A stretch of 53,938 nucleotides of DNA from an uncultured Pelagibacteraceae bacterium (lineage in GTDB: Bacteria > Pseudomonadota > Alphaproteobacteria > Pelagibacterales > Pelagibacteraceae), in assembly GCA_902574695.1 (NCBI GenBank), contig CACGON010000001.1:253315-307252 (forward strand), in the 5' to 3' direction. Both the position numbers and the translations under genes were made by a program. The notes under the pieces are model-generated. The model did not search any database and was not told the origin of the DNA. It saw only the letters and a list, made by a program, of their open reading frames with translations. Shown here one piece after another: positions 1 through 10,793 of this stretch (its first letter is position 1; each line of letters starts with the position of its first letter).

Positions 1-307
1 TTGTTAAGAAAACATGTTTCAATCTTGTATCTTTTTCACCTTTTTTAAACTCAATGATTTCTAACTTGTTTAATTCTTTTATAACTCGATTAAGACTCTG
101 TTTGGTTATTTTTAGTTTTCTCAATAAATTAGATATTGTTATTCCTTCATGTAAAGAAATCAAATGTATCACTTTATGATGTGCTATGCCTAGAGAGTAT
201 TTGTTCAAAGTTTTTTTTGCATCATTAAAGGATTCCCTATAGCTAATAAAAAGTTTCTCAATAAACTCTTTTAAATGATCATCTTTCAAATATAAAAGAT
301 CTTTCAT
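1..307 (-). CDS. MarR-family transcriptional regulator, partial (3' end outside window)
   Basis: The minus-strand frame opens with ATG at 307 and runs off the left edge, giving about 102 residues. It has an N-terminal helix, a stretch reading GIAHHKVIHLISLHEGIT, and then a winged-helix DNA-binding segment (ISNLLRKLKITKQSLNRVIK) followed by a wing (LEIIEFKKGEKDTRLKHV), the usual MarR arrangement. It is divergent from ilvE with a 65-bp shared intergenic region, so it may control itself and/or ilvE. The ligand cannot be read from the sequence. MarR-type is well supported by the helix-turn-helix pattern; the exact subfamily is not. Confidence 0.7.
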   Translation of the reverse strand, partial: MKDLLYLKDDHLKEFIEKLFISYRESFNDAKKTLNKYSLGIAHHKVIHLISLHEGITISNLLRKLKITKQSLNRVIKELNKLEIIEFKKGEKDTRLKHVFLT

Positions 308-321
308 ATTGGTAAGTTATA

Positions 322-350
322 TTGACATATTATATTTAGAAAGATATTTT
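322..350 (+). promoter_or_regulatory. Sigma70-type promoter for ilvE
   Basis: A perfect -35 (TTGACA, 322-327) is followed after 17 bp by a -10-like TATTTT (345-350). Transcription would start near 357, leaving a leader of about 16 nt before the ilvE ATG at 373. No clear Shine-Dalgarno sequence is visible. The element lies in the gap shared with the divergent MarR-type gene, where a regulator could act. Confidence 0.5.
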
Positions 351-372
351 TTTAAAAAAATAAATTTTTCTT

Positions 373-1254
373 ATGATTCCTTACGATAAAAGAACTGGTA
401 AAATTTGGTATAATAATAACCTAGTAGATTGGGGAGATGTGAAGCTGCATGTGCTTAGTCATGGGTTACATTATGCAAGTTGTGTGTTTGAGGGAGAAAG
501 AGTTTATGATGGAGCTATTTTTAAATTAGAGGAACATACTGAAAGATTTTTTTACTCAGCTAAAAGAATGGGTTTTAAAATTCCATATTCTCAAGAGGAA
601 ATAAATGAAGCAAGTAGAAAAATTATATCTATTCAAAAAGTAAGCAATGGTTATGTGAGACCAGTTGCCTGGAGAGGTAGTGAAATGATGGCAATATCTG
701 CTCAACAAACTAAAATTCATGTTGCAATAGCAACTTGGGAATGGGGATCTTACTTTGATCCAAAATTAAAAACTGAGGGTATTAAATTAAATATTTCAAA
801 ATGGAAAAGACCATCTCCAGAGTCAATACCCTGGGATACAAAAGCAGCTGGTCTATACATGATATGTACTTTGTCAAAGCATGATGCAGAAAGTCAAGGT
901 TATACAGATTCCTTAATGCTTGATCATGAAGGAAAGGTTGCTGAGGCTACTGGTGCAAATATTTTTTTTAAAGATAAAGATGGAAACTTACATACACCAA
1001 CTCCTGATTCTTTTTTAGATGGGATAACTAGACGTACAATAATAGAAATTGCTAAAACGAAAAACATAAAAGTTTTTGAGAGAAAAATTGAAGTTAATGA
1101 GTTATCAAATTTTGTCGGTTGTTTTTTAACAGGTACCGCTGCCGAAGTAACACCAGTTTCCTCAATTGATAATTTTAATTTTAAAGTCTGTAACACTATA
1201 ATCGAAATTTCAAAAAGCTATCAAGATATTGTAAGAAAAAAAATTGCTGCTTAG
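373..1254 (+). CDS. ilvE: Branched-chain amino acid aminotransferase (PLP fold type IV)
   Basis: This 293-residue protein should catalyse the last, reversible transamination of leucine, isoleucine and valine synthesis (2-oxo acid plus glutamate), in the cytoplasm. It shows the class IV aminotransferase pattern: an N-terminal substrate-site segment (HVLSHGLHYASCVFEG, about 26-41), the PLP lysine in DTKAAG (Lys157), and the cofactor glutamate/loop in VAEATGANIFF (about 189-199). Length is normal for the family. A D-amino-acid transaminase or aminodeoxychorismate lyase shares this fold, but the length and the GLHYASCVFEG segment favour IlvE. Its stop overlaps the convergent pgsA stop by 4 bp. 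Confidence 0.9.
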   Translation: MIPYDKRTGKIWYNNNLVDWGDVKLHVLSHGLHYASCVFEGERVYDGAIFKLEEHTERFFYSAKRMGFKIPYSQEEINEASRKIISIQKVSNGYVRPVAWRGSEMMAISAQQTKIHVAIATWEWGSYFDPKLKTEGIKLNISKWKRPSPESIPWDTKAAGLYMICTLSKHDAESQGYTDSLMLDHEGKVAEATGANIFFKDKDGNLHTPTPDSFLDGITRRTIIEIAKTKNIKVFERKIEVNELSNFVGCFLTGTAAEVTPVSSIDNFNFKVCNTIIEISKSYQDIVRKKIAA

Positions 1255-1835
1255 TCTTTGCTGTCTTCAGAAATAGCGTGATCAATACCTTTCCTCAAAT
1301 ATTCGTAACCTGTATATAAAGTTAGAAAAGCAGAGAGCCAGAGTAAAATTATACCTATAGTTTGAGCATTATAGTCTTGAAAATTTATTAATTTATTTCC
1401 AGTTTCACCAGTAAGCAATAAAGCAATAGAAAACATTTGAAGGAATGTCTTTAATTTCGCTAAGTTGGAAACAGGAAGTTTAATTTGACCCTTCGCTAAA
1501 AATTCCCTCAAGCCAGACACCAATATTTCTCTGGTTAAGATTATTATTGCAGCAATGACCTCATAATTTTTTATCGTTCCATCCATTACTAGTAAAATCA
1601 ATGCAGTAGCAACGATAATTTTATCTGCTATTGGATCTAGAAGCTCTCCTAATTTGGACTCTTCTTTAAACATTCTAGCCAATAATCCATCAAGAAAATC
1701 TGTAAATGAGGCTATAGAAAATAAAATAAATGGAATTAAATCTCCATAGAACCCTGGAAGATAAAATGCAAATACAAAAATAGGAACAATAATAATTCTT
1801 CCAATTGTCAAATAGTTAGGTATTTTAATTTTCAT
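1251..1835 (-). CDS. pgsA: CDP-diacylglycerol--glycerol-3-phosphate 3-phosphatidyltransferase
   Basis: PgsA makes phosphatidylglycerol-phosphate from CDP-diacylglycerol and glycerol-3-phosphate at the inner membrane, the committed step to phosphatidylglycerol and cardiolipin. The CDP-alcohol phosphotransferase signature is complete: Asp46, Asp49-Gly50, Ala53-Arg54, Gly63, Asp67 and Asp71 with the canonical spacing. The 194-residue protein has several hydrophobic segments, as expected. Its ATG overlaps the uvrC stop (ATGA), so it is probably translated with uvrC; a uvrC-pgsA pairing is also known from enterobacteria. Confidence 0.93.
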   Translation of the reverse strand: MKIKIPNYLTIGRIIIVPIFVFAFYLPGFYGDLIPFILFSIASFTDFLDGLLARMFKEESKLGELLDPIADKIIVATALILLVMDGTIKNYEVIAAIIILTREILVSGLREFLAKGQIKLPVSNLAKLKTFLQMFSIALLLTGETGNKLINFQDYNAQTIGIILLWLSAFLTLYTGYEYLRKGIDHAISEDSKD

Positions 1836-3667
1836 TCGTGAAAAAAATTATATATTTTTTTTGCAACTTTTTCCTCTACTCCTTCTACTGACTGAATTTC
1901 ATCTAAACTTGCCGATTCAACAGCGCGCGCTGAACCAAAATGGTTCAATAAGGCTCTTTTTCTAATAGTTCCAATTCCCTCAATTTGATCAAGTAAAGAA
2001 CTATTGATACCTTTTTTTCTTTTTGCTCTATGGGCACTGATTGCAAATCTATGTGCCTCATCTCTAATTCTTTGTAAAAAAAATAAAGTAGGGTCATTCT
2101 TTTCAAATTTAAACTCTTTTCCATTATGAAAAAAAACCTCATTACCACTGTTCCTTAGCTTACCTTTTGCTATTGCTATGACTGGTATATCATGTAGCCC
2201 AAGTTCATTTAGACTTTCTCTTGCACTTGAATATTGACCCTTTCCACCATCAATTAAAACAAGCTCAGGAAAGGATAAATAATTATCTTTTTCTTGTATA
2301 GCTCTTTTAAATCTCCTATTTAAAATTTCTTTTATCATTCCATAATCATCTTGTTTATTTTTCTCAGTTTTGATGTTAAATTTTCTATATCTTTTCTTAA
2401 TAAAACCATCGCCTCCATATGTGATTAAAGCACCAACACTGTTAGTGCCCTGAATATGGCTATTATCATAAACTTCAATTAAGTTTATACTAGTTTCTAA
2501 ATCAAACTTTTTAGCTACGGCTTCAAATAATTCTTTATTATTTTGATTTTCGTATAATTTTCTTCCTAAACTATCCTTAGCATTTTGAATTGCTTGATTT
2601 ACCACTCTTAGTTTTGACCCCTTTTTTGCTATAGTTATATTTATTTGTTTGTTTTCTTTTTTAGATAAAGTTTTTTCAATAAGTTCTTTTTCTCTTATTA
2701 GCTCTGAGATTATTATTGTAGACGGAACACTTTTGTTTTCATAAAATTGAGATATAAACGAATTTAATATTTCACTAAGACTTTCTTCAGCATCATGCTT
2801 AGGATAGAATGCCTGATTTCCCCAATTTTGTTTAGATCTATAAAAAAAAACTTGAATACATGTTTTACCCGATTCTTTATAGCCAGCTATTACATCTGCC
2901 TCTACAAGATTTGCTTCATTTATTCTTTGTGATGACTGAATTATATTTAGTGATTTAATTCTATCTCTTAAAATTGTAGCCTTTTCAAAATCAAGTTCTT
3001 CACTCGCCTTTTCCATTTGGTTAGAAAGACTTTTTTGTATCTTTCTCGATTTTCCAGATACAAATTCAATTGCGTCTTCTACGGTTGTTTTGTAATCTTT
3101 TTCATCAATATAGCCCACACAAGGACCCGAACATCTTTTAATTTGATATAAAATACATGGCCTTTGTCTATTTTTAAAGACTGTATCGTCGCATACCCTA
3201 AGATGGAAAATTTTTTGTATCATTTTAATCGTCCAATTTGCTGAGCCTGCTGAAGCAAAAGGTCCAAAGAAAAAACCATTTTTTTCTTTTTTCCCTCTAT
3301 GTCTTTTTATTTGGGGCCACTTATCTTCTTTACCGATAAAAATAAACGGAAAAGATTTATCATCCCGCAAAAGTATATTAAATTTTGGTTTATACTTTTT
3401 AATTAAATTAGCCTCTAACAATAAAGCTTCACTTTCATTTGAAGTAGTTGTTATTTCAATTTTTTTAGTTTGAGATAACATTCTTTCAGTTCTTATTATG
3501 TGATTTTTTTCTGATACATAACTTTTTAATCTATTGGGCAAGTTTTTAGCTTTTCCAATATATAAAATTTCATTTTTTAAATTTAACATTCTATACACGC
3601 CAGGAAGCTTAGGTATTAATGGCAGCTCTTTTTTAATTACTTCTTTTCCAATATCAGAGCTGATCAT
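1832..3667 (-). CDS. uvrC: Excinuclease ABC subunit C
   Basis: UvrC makes both incisions around a bulky DNA lesion after UvrA/UvrB damage recognition. The 611-residue protein has the N-terminal GIY-YIG nuclease (PGVYRM at about 23-28, [16 protein letters not shown] at about 35-50), a UVR coiled-coil UvrB-binding motif ([16 protein letters not shown], near 225-240), the UvrC RNase-H-like nuclease domain ([28 protein letters not shown]) and a C-terminal helix-hairpin-helix region ([18 protein letters not shown]). Length is normal. It overlaps folB-like upstream by 14 bp and pgsA downstream by 4 bp, and uvrB heads the same operon. Confidence 0.96.
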   Translation of the reverse strand: MISSDIGKEVIKKELPLIPKLPGVYRMLNLKNEILYIGKAKNLPNRLKSYVSEKNHIIRTERMLSQTKKIEITTTSNESEALLLEANLIKKYKPKFNILLRDDKSFPFIFIGKEDKWPQIKRHRGKKEKNGFFFGPFASAGSANWTIKMIQKIFHLRVCDDTVFKNRQRPCILYQIKRCSGPCVGYIDEKDYKTTVEDAIEFVSGKSRKIQKSLSNQMEKASEELDFEKATILRDRIKSLNIIQSSQRINEANLVEADVIAGYKESGKTCIQVFFYRSKQNWGNQAFYPKHDAEESLSEILNSFISQFYENKSVPSTIIISELIREKELIEKTLSKKENKQINITIAKKGSKLRVVNQAIQNAKDSLGRKLYENQNNKELFEAVAKKFDLETSINLIEVYDNSHIQGTNSVGALITYGGDGFIKKRYRKFNIKTEKNKQDDYGMIKEILNRRFKRAIQEKDNYLSFPELVLIDGGKGQYSSARESLNELGLHDIPVIAIAKGKLRNSGNEVFFHNGKEFKFEKNDPTLFFLQRIRDEAHRFAISAHRAKRKKGINSSLLDQIEGIGTIRKRALLNHFGSARAVESASLDEIQSVEGVEEKVAKKIYNFFHE

Positions 3668-4079
3668 AACTTCTTTTTTTTGATATTTGAATTCCTACAG
3701 AGGAGCAATCTTTCATTATTTCCAATTTTTCAATTTTAAGAGATATTTTATCTATTCTCTTATCTTTAAATAATTCGTCAAATACATCTTCTGCCAATGT
3801 CTCAAGGAAATTATAATGTTTATTTTTTACTAGTTTTTTTATTAATCTCACAAGTTTTGAATAGTTTACTATTGATTTTAAATCTTTATCATTTGTTGGT
3901 TTTTTGTCTTGATAATTTGCTTCTAGGCTAAACTTTACTTTTTGAGGTTTTTCTTTTTCAAAATCAAAATATCCTAACTTTAAATTCAGGATAAGTTCCT
4001 TAATGATAACTTTTTTTTCGTAATTAAATAATGCTTTGTTTTTATCTAATTTAACAATTTTAAAATTATTTTTTTTCAT
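3654..4079 (-). CDS. folB: Dihydroneopterin aldolase family protein (FolB-like)
   Basis: FolB-family enzymes cleave or epimerise 7,8-dihydroneopterin in folate (or monapterin) synthesis. This 141-residue protein has the family's fold pattern: a first strand and loop reading [21 protein letters not shown] (about 34-54, the IGxxxxExxxxQ region) and a late segment [13 protein letters not shown] followed by [10 protein letters not shown] (the usual lysine region). The N-terminus is somewhat extended and divergent. It sits in an ATGA overlap with a pteridine-reductase-like gene, which supports a pterin role. Whether it acts in folate or monapterin synthesis cannot be decided from sequence. Confidence 0.72.
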   Translation of the reverse strand: MKKNNFKIVKLDKNKALFNYEKKVIIKELILNLKLGYFDFEKEKPQKVKFSLEANYQDKKPTNDKDLKSIVNYSKLVRLIKKLVKNKHYNFLETLAEDVFDELFKDKRIDKISLKIEKLEIMKDCSSVGIQISKKRSYDQL

Positions 4080-4831
4080 TCTTTACCCCTTAAAACATCT
4101 GGCGTTTGCCAATTAAGGTTTTGACCACTATCAATTGCCACAACCTGCCCAGTAATAGAGCTGTTTTTAATAAAGAAGTCAACAGCATCACAAACCTCAT
4201 TCACATTAACCTGTTTTTTAAGCGGAGTTGCCAAATATTGATTTCTAAAATGTTTATTTGATTGTCTTTTGTTTTTAATAGTTGGTCCTGGGGCTATTCC
4301 GTTTACTCTTATATTAGGGGCTAAACTCATTGCACTTGTTTTAGTTAAAGTGTAAAGGCCAGTTTTACTTAAAGTATAGGAGAAAAAAAATGGTGTCAGC
4401 TTAAAAATTCTTTGATCAATTATGTTAATAATATTGTTATTTTTACCTCTAATATTTTTTGCAAATTCCCTTGATAAAATAGCTGGTGCCTTTAAATTTA
4501 CTGAGATATGTCTTTCCCAACCTAGAGATGTAAAATTTTCTAATTTATCGTTTTCAAATAAAGATGCATTATTAATCAAACAATCAAAATTTTTTAATTT
4601 TGATTTTGAAAATTTTATAATTTTTTTTATATCCTTGTCCTTATTAAGATCTGCTTTAATTAGATATACCTTGGTACCCACCAAAGATAATTTTTTTTTG
4701 AGTTCCGCTGCTTTAGATTTTGATTTATTAAAATGAATGACTATCTCTTTGTTTGGTCCGGATAATTTTTTAGCTATTGCAGCACCAATCCTTGTTGCTC
4801 CACCAGTTATGATTATCTTCTTTGCTTCCAT
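4076..4831 (-). CDS. Short-chain dehydrogenase, pteridine-reductase (FolM/PTR1) type
   Basis: This is a 251-residue NADPH-dependent short-chain dehydrogenase. The cofactor motif near the N-terminus is TGGATRIG (about 9-16), the TGxxxRxG form typical of pteridine reductases and dihydromonapterin reductase FolM rather than the plain SDR TGxxxGxG. The NNAS-type motif (INNASLF) and the catalytic Tyr/Lys pair (YTLSK) follow in order. The position between uvrB and folB supports a pterin substrate, so the product may reduce dihydromonapterin or dihydrofolate. It overlaps uvrB by 19 bp and folB-like by 4 bp. A generic SDR with another substrate remains possible. Confidence 0.72.
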   Translation of the reverse strand: MEAKKIIITGGATRIGAAIAKKLSGPNKEIVIHFNKSKSKAAELKKKLSLVGTKVYLIKADLNKDKDIKKIIKFSKSKLKNFDCLINNASLFENDKLENFTSLGWERHISVNLKAPAILSREFAKNIRGKNNNIINIIDQRIFKLTPFFFSYTLSKTGLYTLTKTSAMSLAPNIRVNGIAPGPTIKNKRQSNKHFRNQYLATPLKKQVNVNEVCDAVDFFIKNSSITGQVVAIDSGQNLNWQTPDVLRGKE

Positions 4832-6987
4832 TTTTTATCTCTTTTTTTTGTTACTTTTGTTCCAGGCATTCCTAGAGTTGATCTACCTTTAGGATAAATT
4901 TTATTTTTTACATCGTACTGTCTTATTTTTGGATTTAAAGTGATTTCTAACTCTGTAGTTTGTAACTTTCTAATTTCATCTCTAATTTTAGCAGCTTCTT
5001 CAAATTCTAAGTTAGAAGCTGCATCTTTCATTTTTTTGTCTAATGCTTTAAGATGTTTTTTAAGATTTCCACCAACATTTGATCCCTCACTTATTTTGAC
5101 ATAATCTTTCTCATAAACACTTTCTAATATATCGCTAATTTCCTTTTTAATAGTTTTAGCATTTATTTTATGTTTTTTATTATAAGCTAATTGTATTCCT
5201 CTTCGTCTATCAGTTTCTTGAATCGCTTTTTTTATACTTTTTGTTTCCTTGTCAGCGTATAAAATTACTTTACCATCGATATTTCTTGCAGCCCTTCCGA
5301 TAGTTTGAATTAATGATGTTTCAGATCTTAAAAAACCTTCTTTGTCAGCATCTAGAATTCCAACTAACGCACATTCTGGAATATCCAAACCCTCTCTTAA
5401 AAGATTTATTCCTACAAGAACATCAAATACCCCCATTCTAAGATCTCTCATAATTTCAATTCTTTCTAAAGTATCAATATCTGAATGAAGATATCTTACC
5501 TTGATGCCATTTTCATGAAGATACTCAGTGAGATCCTCAGCCATTTTTTTGGTCAAAGTAGTTACAAGAACCCTGTGATTATTCTCAATTACTTTTTTAC
5601 ATTCATGCATTAAATCATCAACTTGATTTTTAGCTGGTCTTATTTCTACAGGGGGATCTATTAAACCAGTAGGTCTAATTACTTGATCAATAAATTTTCC
5701 CTTAGTTTGTTCTAATTCCCAAGGCCCAGGAGTAGCAGAGACAAAAACAGTTTGTGTTCTCATTAAATCCCATTCTTCAAATTTAAGTGGTCTATTATCC
5801 ATACAAGATGGAAGTCTAAAACCGTATTCAGCTAAAGTACTTTTTCTTGATCTATCTCCTTTATACATCCCATTGAGTTGTGGAACAGTTACATGTGACT
5901 CATCAACAAAGATTAATGTGTTATCAGGAAAATATTCAAATAATGTTGGTGGTGGCTCACCAGGCTTTCTGCCAGATAGAAATCTTGAATAATTTTCAAT
6001 ACCAGCGCAAGAGCCCGTAGCCTCAATCATTTCTAAATCAAATTTTGTTCTTTCCTCTAGTCTTTGAGCCTCAAGTAACTTATTTTCAGATTTATGTTTT
6101 TTTAAAGTTAATTCCAATTCTTTTCTTATACTAATTATTGCTTGTTCCACGGTTGGCTTTGGAGTTATATAATGACTATTTGCATATACTTTTACTAAAT
6201 TGAGCTCTCTTACCTGATCACCTGTTAAAGGATCAAACTCCTCAATTTTTTCTAACTTGTCTCCAAATAAACTTAATCTCCAAGCTCTATCTTCAAGATG
6301 AGAAGGGAATATTTCAAGATATTCTCCTCTAGCTCTAAAAGTTCCTCTATAAAAATTTTGATCATTTCTTTTATATTGAAGAGCTACTAAGGATTTAATT
6401 ATTTGTTCTCTATTGTAATCGTAATTTTTTTGAAGAGTTAAAGTCATTTTGCTATATGCTTCAACAGAACCCAATCCATAAATACACGAAACACTGGCTA
6501 CAATTAAAACATCATCTCTTTCTAAAAGTGATCGAGTAGCGGAGTGCCTCATTCTATCAATTTGCTCATTAATTGAGGCCTCTTTTTCTATGTAAGTATC
6601 TGATCTTGGTACGTATGCCTCTGGAGTGTAATAATCATAATAAGACACAAAATATTCTACGGCGTTGTTTGGAAAGAAACTTTTCATTTCTCCATAAAGC
6701 TGAGCTGCTAACGTTTTGTTTGGCGCCAAAATTAAAGCAGGTCTATTTGTGGACTCTATAATTTTAGCCATTGTAAAAGTTTTCCCAGACCCAGTAACTC
6801 CTAATAGAACTTGGTTAAATTTTTGCTTATTTGCACCGTCAACCAACCTTTTTATTGCAGCAGGTTGATCACCAGCAGGTTTAAAATCGGATACTATTTT
6901 GAATTTTTTGCCGCCCTCGAGTTTTCCACCAATTTCTGGCTTTTTTCCCTCTAAATCAGTAATTAAATCTTGATATGTATTTTGCAT
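4813..6987 (-). CDS. uvrB: Excinuclease ABC subunit B
   Basis: UvrB is the damage-verifying helicase-like subunit of nucleotide excision repair. The 724-residue protein carries Walker A ([13 protein letters not shown]), the damage-probing beta-hairpin region ([20 protein letters not shown]), a DESH-type helicase motif ([13 protein letters not shown]), helicase motifs V/VI ([23 protein letters not shown]) and a C-terminal UVR motif ([18 protein letters not shown]) that binds UvrC. It starts with ATG at 6987, 36 bp from the divergent aminotransferase gene, and heads a five-gene overlapping operon with uvrC. The basic C-terminal tail ([19 protein letters not shown]) resembles alphaproteobacterial UvrB. 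Confidence 0.97.
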   Translation of the reverse strand: MQNTYQDLITDLEGKKPEIGGKLEGGKKFKIVSDFKPAGDQPAAIKRLVDGANKQKFNQVLLGVTGSGKTFTMAKIIESTNRPALILAPNKTLAAQLYGEMKSFFPNNAVEYFVSYYDYYTPEAYVPRSDTYIEKEASINEQIDRMRHSATRSLLERDDVLIVASVSCIYGLGSVEAYSKMTLTLQKNYDYNREQIIKSLVALQYKRNDQNFYRGTFRARGEYLEIFPSHLEDRAWRLSLFGDKLEKIEEFDPLTGDQVRELNLVKVYANSHYITPKPTVEQAIISIRKELELTLKKHKSENKLLEAQRLEERTKFDLEMIEATGSCAGIENYSRFLSGRKPGEPPPTLFEYFPDNTLIFVDESHVTVPQLNGMYKGDRSRKSTLAEYGFRLPSCMDNRPLKFEEWDLMRTQTVFVSATPGPWELEQTKGKFIDQVIRPTGLIDPPVEIRPAKNQVDDLMHECKKVIENNHRVLVTTLTKKMAEDLTEYLHENGIKVRYLHSDIDTLERIEIMRDLRMGVFDVLVGINLLREGLDIPECALVGILDADKEGFLRSETSLIQTIGRAARNIDGKVILYADKETKSIKKAIQETDRRRGIQLAYNKKHKINAKTIKKEISDILESVYEKDYVKISEGSNVGGNLKKHLKALDKKMKDAASNLEFEEAAKIRDEIRKLQTTELEITLNPKIRQYDVKNKIYPKGRSTLGMPGTKVTKKRDKKWKQRR

Positions 6988-7011
6988 ATATTAAACAAAG
7001 TAATAAAATAA

Positions 7012-8223
<1,212 letters not shown>

Positions 8224-8229
8224 TAAAAA

Positions 8230-9174
8230 TTAATGTGATAAATATTTTTCAGCCTCGAGTGCAGCCATACAACCCATTCCCGCAGCTGTCACCGCTTGCC
8301 TAAAAACTTTGTCTTTAACATCACCTGCTGCAAAAACTCCTGGAATATTAGTTTCAGTTGAGTCAGGTTTTGTTACCAAATAACCTTCTTTGTCCATTTT
8401 TACTTGATCTTTAAATAATTGGGTCGCAGGATCATGACCAATTGCTATAAATAAACCGTCTATTTTCAATTCGTCTACTTTATTTGATTTTACATTTTTG
8501 ATTTTTATTGCTGTAACATTTTTCGGGTCTTTATCACCAATTACATCTTCAACAACAGAATCCCATATAATTTCAATTTTATTATTTTCCATGAGCTTTT
8601 TTTGAAGCATTTTTTCAGCTCTAAGTTCATTTCTTCTATGAATAAGCTTAACTTTTGATGCAAACTTTGTAAGAAACATTGCTTCTTCTACAGCTGCATT
8701 GCCACCACCTACAACAGCTACAGTTTTTTCTTTAAAAAAGAAACCATCGCATGTTGCACAAGCTGATACACCAAAACCTCGATATTCTTGTTCAGATTTT
8801 AAATTTAACCATCTTGCTTGAGCACCCGTGGATATTATTATTGAGTCAGCTGTATATTTTTGACCACTTTCACCAGTAGCCTCAAAAGGTTTAGATTTAA
8901 GATTAACAGAGGAAATATGATCTTCAATCATCTCAGTTCCAACAGCTTTAGCTTGTTCTTTCATCTGATCCATTAACCAAGGACCTTGGATCACCTCTGC
9001 AAACCCAGGATAATTCTCAACGTCAGTAGTAGTAGTTAATTGACCACCAGGCTCCATCCCATGAACCAAAACTGGGTTAAGCATTGCTCTTGCTGCATAA
9101 ACTGCAGCAGTATATCCAGCAGGGCCAGATCCAATTATTAACACTTTTGTGTGTTTAGTTGGATTTTGATTCAT
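8230..9174 (-). CDS. trxB: Thioredoxin-disulfide reductase
   Basis: TrxB uses NADPH to keep thioredoxin reduced in the cytoplasm. The 314-residue protein has an N-terminal FAD-binding GSGPAG (15-20), the redox-active CATC pair (Cys139 and Cys142), the NADPH-binding GGGNAAVEEA loop and a C-terminal FAD motif (FAAGDVKDKVFRQAVTAAGMG). Length and motif order match low-molecular-weight bacterial TrxB. It is convergent with the aminotransferase (6-bp gap) and separated by only 21 bp from the divergent ELM1-like gene. Confidence 0.96.
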   Translation of the reverse strand: MNQNPTKHTKVLIIGSGPAGYTAAVYAARAMLNPVLVHGMEPGGQLTTTTDVENYPGFAEVIQGPWLMDQMKEQAKAVGTEMIEDHISSVNLKSKPFEATGESGQKYTADSIIISTGAQARWLNLKSEQEYRGFGVSACATCDGFFFKEKTVAVVGGGNAAVEEAMFLTKFASKVKLIHRRNELRAEKMLQKKLMENNKIEIIWDSVVEDVIGDKDPKNVTAIKIKNVKSNKVDELKIDGLFIAIGHDPATQLFKDQVKMDKEGYLVTKPDSTETNIPGVFAAGDVKDKVFRQAVTAAGMGCMAALEAEKYLSH

Positions 9175-9195
9175 ATCAAAGCTATATAGTAATTT

Positions 9196-10131
9196 ATGTC
9201 TAAATTAAAAGGGTTATTATTAACAGAAGGTATGCATGGCATGATTAGCCAGGTAGAAGGTTTAGCTAAATCATTAGAGATTGATTACATTCACCAAAAA
9301 GTTGAACTGAATTTATTTTCAAAACTACTTACCCCTAAATTAACACCTATTTCAAATTTATTTTTTAAAAAATTTAATGTACCAGATATCGATTTAATTA
9401 TTTCTTGCGGTCGAAAAAGTGTAATCCCATCTTTATATCTAAAAAAAAATTCAAAAAAAAAATTAATTAACATACATATTCAAGATCCAAAGGTTTCCTT
9501 AAAAAATTTTGATTATATAATTGCCCCAGAGCACGATAGTTTGAATGGTCAAAATGTTATTAATTCAAAAGGTGCGTTACACTATCTCACATATAAAGAA
9601 ATAGAAGATAATCATGATTATTTAAAAAAACAGATAAATCACAACAAACAACAAATTCTTTTGGTTTTAGGTGGTCCAAATAAGTACTATAATTACGATA
9701 AAAAAAGTATCCAACTCATTTTTGAAAACTTACAATCTTTAGCTAAAAAATATGATCTTCAAATAATATTGATACCATCAATGAGAACTCCAATCAGCAC
9801 CATAGAACATGCATGTGATTTTTTTGGAGAGGAAAATATAATTATTAAAAATGTTGATAAAAAAGCATATCTTTCAGCACTTTCTATCGCTAAATTCGTA
9901 GTGGTCACTTGCGACTCAACATCTATGATTTCAGAAGCTGCCTTAACGGGTAAACCAATATATGTAGCTCAAATTATAGCTAAAAGAGATGATTTTAGGT
10001 TTAGACAATTTAGGGACTTGTTTACCAAATTAAATATTATTAGAAAACTTGAAGATAAATTAGAGGTTTGGAACTATGAAAAACTTGATGAAACTAATAG
10101 GGTAGCTAATATAATTAAAAAAAAAATATAA
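9196..10131 (+). CDS. ELM1-like protein (DUF1022 / mitochondrial-fission ELM1 family)
   Basis: This 311-residue protein resembles the alphaproteobacterial DUF1022 family, whose plant members (ELM1) act in mitochondrial fission; bacterial function is unsettled. It begins LLLTEGMHGMISQVEGLAKSL (an early glycine-rich loop), and its C-terminal half (LLVLGGPNKYYNYD; ILIPSMRTP; FVVVTCDSTSMISEAALTGKPIYV) resembles the nucleotide-sugar-binding half of GT-B glycosyltransferases. That similarity hints at a cell-envelope transferase. It shares a TAATG stop/start overlap with the downstream oxygenase-like gene, so the pair is likely co-translated. Family assignment is fairly firm; function is not. Confidence 0.75.
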   Translation: MSKLKGLLLTEGMHGMISQVEGLAKSLEIDYIHQKVELNLFSKLLTPKLTPISNLFFKKFNVPDIDLIISCGRKSVIPSLYLKKNSKKKLINIHIQDPKVSLKNFDYIIAPEHDSLNGQNVINSKGALHYLTYKEIEDNHDYLKKQINHNKQQILLVLGGPNKYYNYDKKSIQLIFENLQSLAKKYDLQIILIPSMRTPISTIEHACDFFGEENIIIKNVDKKAYLSALSIAKFVVVTCDSTSMISEAALTGKPIYVAQIIAKRDDFRFRQFRDLFTKLNIIRKLEDKLEVWNYEKLDETNRVANIIKKKI

Positions 10132-10793
10132 TGTCATTTTTAAAATCTATTGAAAACAATGCGAAAAAATTTAACGACCCATTTTTACATTGGGAGCTAG
10201 ATAGACCCCTAACAGAGGAACAAATAAATGAAATAGTAAATGCTGATATAGCAAATCCAATAGAACACGATTTAAATTATGATGGTACCAGAGCTATAGA
10301 TGGAGGCGCACCTGAGTTTAGAAAGGGATTATCTCATGGAGGTAAAGCATTAAAGTTTAGATGTTTTGTAACAAAAGAAAATTCCAATCAATTTCCAAAT
10401 TTAACAAAATTAATTAATGAGCTACAAAATAAAAATACCTATGAAAGAGTTTCAAAACTTATAGGTAAAGATCTGTCTAATTCTTATATAAGAGTAGAAG
10501 TTATATGTGATAGACAAGGTTTTTGGCTGAAACCACATTGCGATATTGAAGAAAAATTAATGTCTTGTTTGTTATTTGTAAATAAAACAAATGAAAGTGA
10601 AGATTTAGGTACTGATTTTTATGATAATGATCTAAAAAAAGTGAAAACAATGCCTTATAAGGATAACTATGGATATTTCTTTACAAGTGGACCAGGCACC
10701 TGGCATGGAATGGAAAAAAAAAAAATTTCTAAAGAAAGAAGATGTTTACAGGTAAATTACGTAACATTTAAAACTGATTGGAAAGTTGATTAG
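10131..10793 (+). CDS. 2-oxoglutarate/Fe(II) dioxygenase-like protein
   Basis: The 220-residue protein shows the non-haem iron facial triad of 2OG-Fe(II) oxygenases: His136 and Asp138 in [10 protein letters not shown], His192 in GTWHGME, and Arg203/204 in ERRCLQVNY placed to bind 2-oxoglutarate. The region between holds the expected barrel strands ([16 protein letters not shown]). It may be prolyl-hydroxylase-like or a small-molecule hydroxylase; the substrate is unknown. It is translationally coupled to the ELM1-like gene by TAATG. A run of 12 A lies inside the gene just after His192 (10714-10725). The 3' end overlaps carB by 4 bp, tail to tail. Confidence 0.7.
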   Translation: MSFLKSIENNAKKFNDPFLHWELDRPLTEEQINEIVNADIANPIEHDLNYDGTRAIDGGAPEFRKGLSHGGKALKFRCFVTKENSNQFPNLTKLINELQNKNTYERVSKLIGKDLSNSYIRVEVICDRQGFWLKPHCDIEEKLMSCLLFVNKTNESEDLGTDFYDNDLKKVKTMPYKDNYGYFFTSGPGTWHGMEKKKISKERRCLQVNYVTFKTDWKVD

